This document shows, in pieces, positions 19,674 to 23,993 of a stretch of 23,993 nucleotides of DNA. The notes below the pieces were generated by a model, which saw nothing but the letters and a program-made list of their open reading frames with translations, was not told the DNA's origin and searched no databases. The stretch spans positions 1 through 23,993 of the IMG/VR virus record IMGVR_UViG_3300042373_000525. One strand, written 5' to 3'. Each line of letters begins with the position of its first letter. The first letter of the stretch is position 1. Made by a program: the position numbers and the translations under genes. Source of the stretch: a virus.

Positions 19674-20105
19674 CTACGCGGTGAACGCCACGGTGTCAAA
19701 GACCGTGACTTCCGCAACTGCTTGAACCGTCAGGTAATCCTGATCGGCATAAGTATCTGTGCCGAGTGTAGTGCCAGTCACAGAGACCTGAACGGCATTT
19801 CCACTAATCGTCACAGCTTCGTCAAAGGCTGTTCGCAGCCAAGCGCGCCAGGTGTACAGGTCTCGGTACTTGTCATCCATCCGTGGGATTGGCAGCAGGT
19901 ACACAACCACATTGACCGTTAGCACAGTCGATCGGTTGCCGTTGCCGATGCTGATCTGGTCGCCGCCTGGGAAGAGAACGATGGCAGGCACAACCGGCAG
20001 AGACTCAGGTGGCGTAGCGTAGACCTTGCGGAGCGTGTAGCCAGCAGGCTTGGTGACCGCCGTCAGTCGAGCTGCGATGGCATCAAGGATAGTGAGGTCG
20101 GTCAT
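19674..20105 (-). CDS. Tail terminator-like / tail completion protein
   Basis: A 143-residue protein, beginning MTDLTILDAIAARLTAVTKP and rich in beta strands (TVLTVNVVVYLLPIP), ending in VQAVAEVTVFDT. This outline and its place between the head-tail connector and major tail genes fit tail terminator proteins (lambda gpU or SPP1 gp17 type), which cap the tail at the head end. It overlaps the connector stop by ATGA. A head-completion protein is possible. Confidence 0.6.
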   Translation of the reverse strand: MTDLTILDAIAARLTAVTKPAGYTLRKVYATPPESLPVVPAIVLFPGGDQISIGNGNRSTVLTVNVVVYLLPIPRMDDKYRDLYTWRAWLRTAFDEAVTISGNAVQVSVTGTTLGTDTYADQDYLTVQAVAEVTVFDTVAFTA

Positions 20106-20701
20106 CGCGCCAAGCCGTTGCGCTTCCGATACGGCTCAAGGATGAGTGCAGCCTCTGGGTGCAGGGCGCGGCTCATGCGGAGGATGCCGCCAAGGTCAGC
20201 CGATCCGATCACGCCGAATGGCGCGGTGCGGCTGTTCCAGACAGCGCCAGCCTGGATGATCTCTGCCTGCTTGACCGCAGCTGGAACGCTAGGGAAGCCG
20301 AACACGCCGACCACTTTGACGCCGATGTAGACATCCTTAGGGAAGTTGCGCGGCCACGACACGCTCGTGTCAATCTCCGTGTATGGGAAGCCATCCAGCG
20401 CGGCATTGACTGGAGCCAGCACATAGTCGGTGCCAACAGTCCAAGTGGTCTCGTAGGTGCCGTTCGCGTCATCGTCTGTCTGGAGCGTGGTGACGCTGAC
20501 GAGATCGTCGGTCAGCACATACTCGTAGTCCTCAGCCGTGTAGTAGCGCGTCTCGGTCGCCGTGCCGAAGCCGGTCTTGCGGTCGCAGTACAGATCGATC
20601 AGCGTGTCGGTTGCGTCCAGCACAGACTGAAGCGCAGCGTCATCCGTGCTGTCGGTAATGCCGACCGCAGCCTTGAACTCAGCAAGTGTTGCGTAAGACA
20701 T
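20102..20701 (-). CDS. Head-tail connector (gp6-like adaptor)
   Basis: A 199-residue protein. Residues 1 to about 40 (MSYATLAEFKAAVGITDSTD, ALQSVLDATDTLIDLYCDRK) match the start of phage gp6-like head-tail connectors; a beta-rich insert follows (YYTAEDYEYVLTDDLVSVTTL), then a helix VKQAEIIQAGAVWNSR, and a tail ALILEPYRKRNGLAR. It would sit under the portal and lead to the tail. Its order, after the capsid genes and before the terminator-like gene, is standard. AGGAGG lies just before the ATG. Confidence 0.78.
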   Translation of the reverse strand: MSYATLAEFKAAVGITDSTDDAALQSVLDATDTLIDLYCDRKTGFGTATETRYYTAEDYEYVLTDDLVSVTTLQTDDDANGTYETTWTVGTDYVLAPVNAALDGFPYTEIDTSVSWPRNFPKDVYIGVKVVGVFGFPSVPAAVKQAEIIQAGAVWNSRTAPFGVIGSADLGGILRMSRALHPEAALILEPYRKRNGLAR

Positions 20702-20965
20702 CTAGCGGCCTCCTGTCTGCATCCAAGTAAGTGTTTCGGTTCCAGTGACTACAACTGCGTACAGTTTATCTGCCTCTGGTAGCCACACTGTAACTGTTGT
20801 TCCCTTGTGTACCTCAAACCCTGTTGCCGTAGTGACTCCTGCGCCACCGATAAAGATGTTTTCGTTGCCGTCCACATGGAGCATCATCCACGACACACCA
20901 ACAATGCCAGTGGCAATAAAGGTTGCAGTGGTTCCGACGACGGTCTGCCCTGTCGCTAGGCTCAC
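20702..20965 (-). CDS. Small virion-protein candidate (decoration-like)
   Basis: An 87-residue, beta-rich protein. The pattern TVVGTTATFIATGIVG, NIFIGGAGVTTATGFEVHKG, and VWLPEADKLYAVVVTGTETL recurs in small head or decoration proteins next to capsid genes in uncultured phages. I infer a head-surface or head-joining role. GTG start with GTGA overlap on the preceding gene. It has no recognised catalytic motif. Confidence 0.55.
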   Translation of the reverse strand: MSLATGQTVVGTTATFIATGIVGVSWMMLHVDGNENIFIGGAGVTTATGFEVHKGTTVTVWLPEADKLYAVVVTGTETLTWMQTGGR

Positions 20966-21198
20966 GCCTCAGGCTCCACGGTTTCCGCCACGCTGGCGGT
21001 CTCTGTTGGCAGGGTAGCAGTCCTCATAGCCTTTGATACTTTCGCGCGCTCTACGAGCCGCGTTGGTGCCTCTGCGTCGACATCTGCAACAGCCTCAGCC
21101 AAGCCAAACCCAATCAGGCTCTCCGCCTCTGCCTGTGGCAGGTCAACGATTGAGCCGGAAGGATATTCACCGCGTCGCTTGCAAAGTCGAACGAGCAT
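20962..21198 (-). CDS. Small head-region protein
   Basis: A 78-residue protein with an N-terminal motif RGEYPSGSIVDLPQAEAESLIGFGLA, seen in short proteins encoded next to phage capsid genes, followed by an acidic, Thr/Ala/Glu-rich tail that looks disordered. Function unknown; position directly after the capsid gene suggests head structure. The ATG is preceded by TAGGAGAAACAA, a good ribosome site, and lies just after the hairpin at 21222-21247. Confidence 0.55.
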   Translation of the reverse strand: MLVRLCKRRGEYPSGSIVDLPQAEAESLIGFGLAEAVADVDAEAPTRLVERAKVSKAMRTATLPTETASVAETVEPEA

Positions 21199-21221
21199 TT
21201 GTTTCTCCTAACTTGCGGTTT

Positions 21222-21247
21222 AGGGGAGCCGCCGAAGCGACTCCCCT
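21222..21247 (-). terminator. UUCG-tetraloop hairpin after the capsid gene
   Basis: On the transcript, AGGGGAGUCGC closes on GCGGCUCCCCU around a UUCG loop: 11 pairs, one of them G-U, in the stable C(UUCG)G form. It lies 31 bases after the capsid stop. No U tract follows, and downstream genes need readthrough, so it is more likely an attenuator or mRNA-stability element than a full stop. Confidence 0.7.
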
Positions 21248-21278
21248 TCACCACTAACTAAACCTAGCTACTGACGGA

Positions 21279-22415
21279 TCAGTTGCAGGCGTAGTACTTA
21301 ACGGCATCAGCCTGGGCAAGCCCAGTTGCACCGCGAACCTCAACCTTGTACGAAACAAGGCCCAGGTTCCACGCGTACTCGCGGCTTACATCCACGCGGA
21401 TGCCACCGACGAGCGCGGTCTTGATCTGCCCAAGGTCACCGAACAGGATTGGCTTGGCATTGTCAGCAATGTCAGCAATCCCTGAAGCGGTGTAGACAGG
21501 CTTGCCAAGGAGGCGATCAACGCCACCCTGACCACCTGGCTGGAAGAGCGGAACGCTGGACGATGTGATTCCAAGGATTGCTCCAAGGGTCGCATCGGAC
21601 ATCAGCCAGCCGCTCTTAGCAGCCGAACGGTACTGCTGCTTCACAGCGTACTGAAGCGAGACCAGTTCCGCATAGGTCGGAACAAAGGTCGCACCAGTCA
21701 CGCCTGAACCAGCAGCGCTTACGACGGCCGTACCAGCGGCTGCGCCGTGAGCGATTGCAACTTCCTGACCAGCAGCGTCAGCGATGAACGCGGCGATGTC
21801 GAAAGCGGCATCCTCCACGAGCTCTTCTGAAACTTGGACCAGGATCTTGTAGCCGCTCGGAGTCAACTGCAAGGTACCCATTGTTGGGTCACTTTCTACG
21901 ATTGTCCCAGCCTCGCCAGGAGCGGTCGCAGTTCCGAGAGCCGTGGCTCGTGGGAACTTGATCGCGTTGCCGGTGGCAACCTGAATTACATCAACAACAT
22001 CTGGGTTGATGAATGGGTTGATCTGACCAGCCACAACATTGACGCGTGGGAACACGGCAACTGGATCACCCAGGTTGCTGCTCTTGGTCACATCGCGGCG
22101 CTCAAAGGTCTCTGAGCCGCCAGCAAGACCGATCGCGCGGAGGCGCTCGGAGTCGCTCTTAGCCTTAGGAGCCGTAGGAGCCACGACAGCGGCGAACTCG
22201 GCACGAGCCTCGTTAGCAGCCTTGCGTGCTTCGCCAGCGTTCTGCTCGGCTTTCATCGCCTCAGCCAGCACGCCAGCCTCTGCGATAAGTCGATCAAAAC
22301 GAGCCTTGTCTTCCCCATCCAGGGCGACTGAATTGTTGGCTGCGTCCACGGCAATGCCGCGAGCCTCAGTCAACAGGTGCGCTCGCTTGTCAGCGAGATT
22401 TGCGAAGTCGGACAT
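21279..22415 (-). CDS. Major capsid protein, HK97 fold
   Basis: A 378-residue protein. Residues 1 to about 100 are Ala/Glu/Lys-rich and helical, the delta/scaffold segment expected to be cut off by the prohead protease; the rest has HK97-type elements (AVFPRVNVVAGQINPFINPD, GTIVESDPTMGTLQLTPSGYKILVQVSEELVEDA, SGWLMSDATLGAI, LFGDLGQIKTALVGGIRVDVS). It would form the icosahedral shell. I prefer the ATG at 22415, with GGAGAAAGGA at good spacing; a GTG three codons earlier is also open. The protease gene lies directly upstream. Confidence 0.9.
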   Translation of the reverse strand: MSDFANLADKRAHLLTEARGIAVDAANNSVALDGEDKARFDRLIAEAGVLAEAMKAEQNAGEARKAANEARAEFAAVVAPTAPKAKSDSERLRAIGLAGGSETFERRDVTKSSNLGDPVAVFPRVNVVAGQINPFINPDVVDVIQVATGNAIKFPRATALGTATAPGEAGTIVESDPTMGTLQLTPSGYKILVQVSEELVEDAAFDIAAFIADAAGQEVAIAHGAAAGTAVVSAAGSGVTGATFVPTYAELVSLQYAVKQQYRSAAKSGWLMSDATLGAILGITSSSVPLFQPGGQGGVDRLLGKPVYTASGIADIADNAKPILFGDLGQIKTALVGGIRVDVSREYAWNLGLVSYKVEVRGATGLAQADAVKYYACN

Positions 22416-22527
22416 AGGGTCCACTTCCTTTCTCCGCGCATAGGCGGACTATCTGTTTCTGCTCTCCTCGGTGGGTTGCTCTAACGCGGACTCGCCTACT
22501 TAGGGCGGTGGGGCGTAGGCACGAGAC

Positions 22528-23733
22528 CTAGAGTGCTTCACCTTCTGCCGATGCCAAGGTGAGCATTGCCATAGCGACGGATGGGTCAATGACCTTCTCC
22601 TGCTTTGGTGCCAACTTGGAACGGACAGCATCAATGACAGCCACTTCCTCGGCGGACAGTTCGCGTCCAGCCTTGACTGCTTCAAGTGTGGCGACCAGCG
22701 CCTCAGCCTCTACGCCGATCTTTGGCGCGGTAACCTGGCGGATTGCCGTGAGACCAAGGGTCGCAGGGTAGGCAGGGGTCTGGCCACCGGCAGCAAGGAT
22801 GCTTACCTCAAACAGGTTGGCTTCCTTGATCGTGCGGCTGTTGCCATCCCAGGCATCCTGCGTCATCTGGAATCCAAATGACATTCCAGCGGCTGCGGCC
22901 TCGTGCGTCAGCATCGAGATGACCTTGGCTGCGTCTGGGTCGGCTGGGTCTAGCTTCGCCTCAACGCGCAGACCAGTCTCGTCCTCAGTCAACTGAAGGC
23001 GGCCGCTCGCGGTCGTGGCAAGGGCGCGCGCCTCGTCGTGACCAAACAGGAAGGCAATAATCTTCTGCCCTGCGGCAGCGCGAGAGAGTGAACGCTTGAA
23101 TGCTCCAGGCGCAATGCGCTCCTCGAACGGCAAGCCCTCAGACGCGCTGTTCCAGACAGACGCGTAGCCGGTAAAGGTTCGCTGTCCGTCAGCGTCAGCC
23201 TCGGCAAGACGGTACTCGCCGATTGGTAGCGAGCGAACTTCTTTCTCTTTCAAGTCAATCACCTCTGCTGTGTCGCCCACTGCTGAGCGATCTTCTTCTG
23301 ATGGTAGGGGCGCAGGTTGATCTTCCGAGTCATTATCCACAGCCTGATCGGCAAGGTATTCCTCTGGCGAGTACGCCTCAATCTCTAGGCGGCGAGCCAT
23401 CTCGCGCACCTCTGCGTCATTGTCAATGGCGTACTGGAGTTGCATTCCGTACTGCTCCTTGAGCAGGCCGTACTTGTACTCCTTGAATGCCAAGCCGGTA
23501 GCGAATGGCGTGCCGTCAAAGTCATTGAGGTGTACCTCTTCAACGCCAGCCAATTTGTATTCCTGAAGCCAAGCGCGCGTCTCCTCAAGTCGATCAATGC
23601 TGCGAGCAGAGACCACGATGATCTGGGTTTGGCTGTCCATTACCTTGCCGTTGAGGGCATTAATGAGCGGCTGGTTTGGTTGCTCGTTCTCTAGAACTAG
23701 CGTGCCGTCTAGGTCAACGATGGTGTAGGTCAT
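22528..23733 (-). CDS. Fusion of HAD-like phosphatase domain and HK97 prohead protease (S78)
   Basis: A 401-residue protein. Residues 1 to about 125 hold HAD motifs: TIVDLDGTLV (D7, D9), IVVSARS (S42), lysines at 84-87 and YAIDNDAEV (D104, D106). Residues about 126-165 are an acidic linker. From about 165, a prohead protease domain has the three expected active-site regions: FLFGHDEA (H232), AAGMSFGFQM (S285) and LFEVSIL (E309). The protease cuts the capsid scaffold segment during head maturation. S78 proteases are often near 200 residues; here the HAD part nearly doubles the length. An ATGA overlap with portal sets the start. The HAD role is unknown; the substrate could be a nucleotide or phosphorylated end. 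Confidence 0.85.
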   Translation of the reverse strand: MTYTIVDLDGTLVLENEQPNQPLINALNGKVMDSQTQIIVVSARSIDRLEETRAWLQEYKLAGVEEVHLNDFDGTPFATGLAFKEYKYGLLKEQYGMQLQYAIDNDAEVREMARRLEIEAYSPEEYLADQAVDNDSEDQPAPLPSEEDRSAVGDTAEVIDLKEKEVRSLPIGEYRLAEADADGQRTFTGYASVWNSASEGLPFEERIAPGAFKRSLSRAAAGQKIIAFLFGHDEARALATTASGRLQLTEDETGLRVEAKLDPADPDAAKVISMLTHEAAAAGMSFGFQMTQDAWDGNSRTIKEANLFEVSILAAGGQTPAYPATLGLTAIRQVTAPKIGVEAEALVATLEAVKAGRELSAEEVAVIDAVRSKLAPKQEKVIDPSVAMAMLTLASAEGEAL

Positions 23734-23993
23734 ACCTGTGGGTCCTGACCAACTACGCCGATGTTGAGCGCCTTGTAGTGCTCGTCACCACCGACCACAT
23801 CCGCGCGATCCTCAAGACGGCGGATCTCGTTGAGCGACAGGATGCCGTTATTTAAAGCGATGGCGTATGCGTCGTAGCGCTCCTTGGTCGTAGGTCGGAG
23901 CAGGCCGTCAAGGGTGAACTTGATGAAGGTCTGATCAGCACCTGGAACGAGACGCTGCAAGCCAGCCTCTAGCCGCGTGACCAGTGGTCCAAG
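23730..23993 (-). CDS. Phage portal protein, C-terminal fragment
   Basis: The frame is open from the window edge; only the last 87 residues are visible. The start of the visible part (LGPLVTRLEAGLQRLVPGAD), then FTLDGLLRPTTKERYDAYAIALNNGILSLNEIRRLEDRADVVGGDE, is the C-terminal clip-to-tail region of HK97-family portal proteins. Portal forms the dodecameric ring for DNA entry and tail attachment. The terminase genes are expected upstream, outside the window. An upstream start within this fragment is not needed. Confidence 0.88.
   Translation of the reverse strand, partial: LGPLVTRLEAGLQRLVPGADQTFIKFTLDGLLRPTTKERYDAYAIALNNGILSLNEIRRLEDRADVVGGDEHYKALNIGVVGQDPQV

Noticed and set aside
20159-20782. 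Plus-strand frame of 207 codons opposite the head-tail connector
   Set aside because: Antisense shadow with no motif or ribosome site; the minus-strand gene fits the head-gene order.
22416-22527. Short gap between the capsid and protease-fusion genes as a possible small gene or terminator
   Set aside because: Only weak 5-bp stems are visible and no coupled frame; it seems to hold just the capsid leader and ribosome site.
1-23993. tRNA genes, CRISPR arrays, insertion sequences, integrase and attachment sites
   Set aside because: I looked for tRNA-like cloverleafs, regular spaced repeats, transposase or recombinase motifs and terminal repeats and saw none I could support.

Overview
The window is a contiguous piece of a tailed double-stranded DNA phage (or prophage) with HK97-type head genes and siphovirus-type tail genes. 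Every gene I can support lies on the minus strand, so the map reads from high to low coordinates. Genes are packed almost without gaps: starts repeatedly overlap the previous stop (ATGA, GTGA, TAATG), ribosome sites of AGGAGG type are common and GTG starts are frequent. DNA is moderately GC-rich by eye. The host is not shown directly. An actinobacterial host is my best guess, from the lysis-protein style, the GTG use and the strong hairpins without a U tract, but confidence is low. No integrase, repressor, tRNA, CRISPR array or insertion sequence is visible, and terminase genes are not in the window (expected just beyond the right edge).

Structural half (about 23993 to 13111): portal C-terminus, a HAD-phosphatase/prohead-protease fusion, major capsid protein followed by a UUCG-loop hairpin, two small head proteins, head-tail connector, tail terminator-like protein, major tail protein, tail assembly chaperone with a canonical -1 frameshift at CCCAAAC, an HK97-gp10-like protein, a short tape measure protein, a tail-tip protein and a C1q-like receptor-binding candidate.

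Lysis and surface cassette (13111 to 9836): a run of coupled small genes. It contains a 55-residue coiled-coil plus membrane protein, an exported PA14-domain protein with a long proline spacer and a hydrophobic C-terminus, a 57-residue two-helix holin candidate, and an endolysin-like C39-type cysteine peptidase fused in frame to a holin-like membrane domain that has its own ribosome site. A tiny zinc-ribbon gene and tandem hairpins close the unit.

Early half (9762 to 1): a near-consensus sigma70 promoter with an operator-like inverted repeat fires leftward into small membrane proteins, a recombination module (YqaJ exonuclease, PD-(D/E)XK-like protein, Rad52-type annealing protein with an SSB-like tail), a winged-helix replication protein, endonuclease VII, dNMP kinase, small unknown genes, an Hjc-like resolvase, a methyltransferase, a secreted RlpA-like barrel protein, a zincin, an HNH nuclease, a GT4 glycosyltransferase, and zinc-ribbon and FmdB-like proteins. 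The early unit would supply recombination-dependent replication and nucleotide or surface modification; the late unit builds the virion and lyses the cell.
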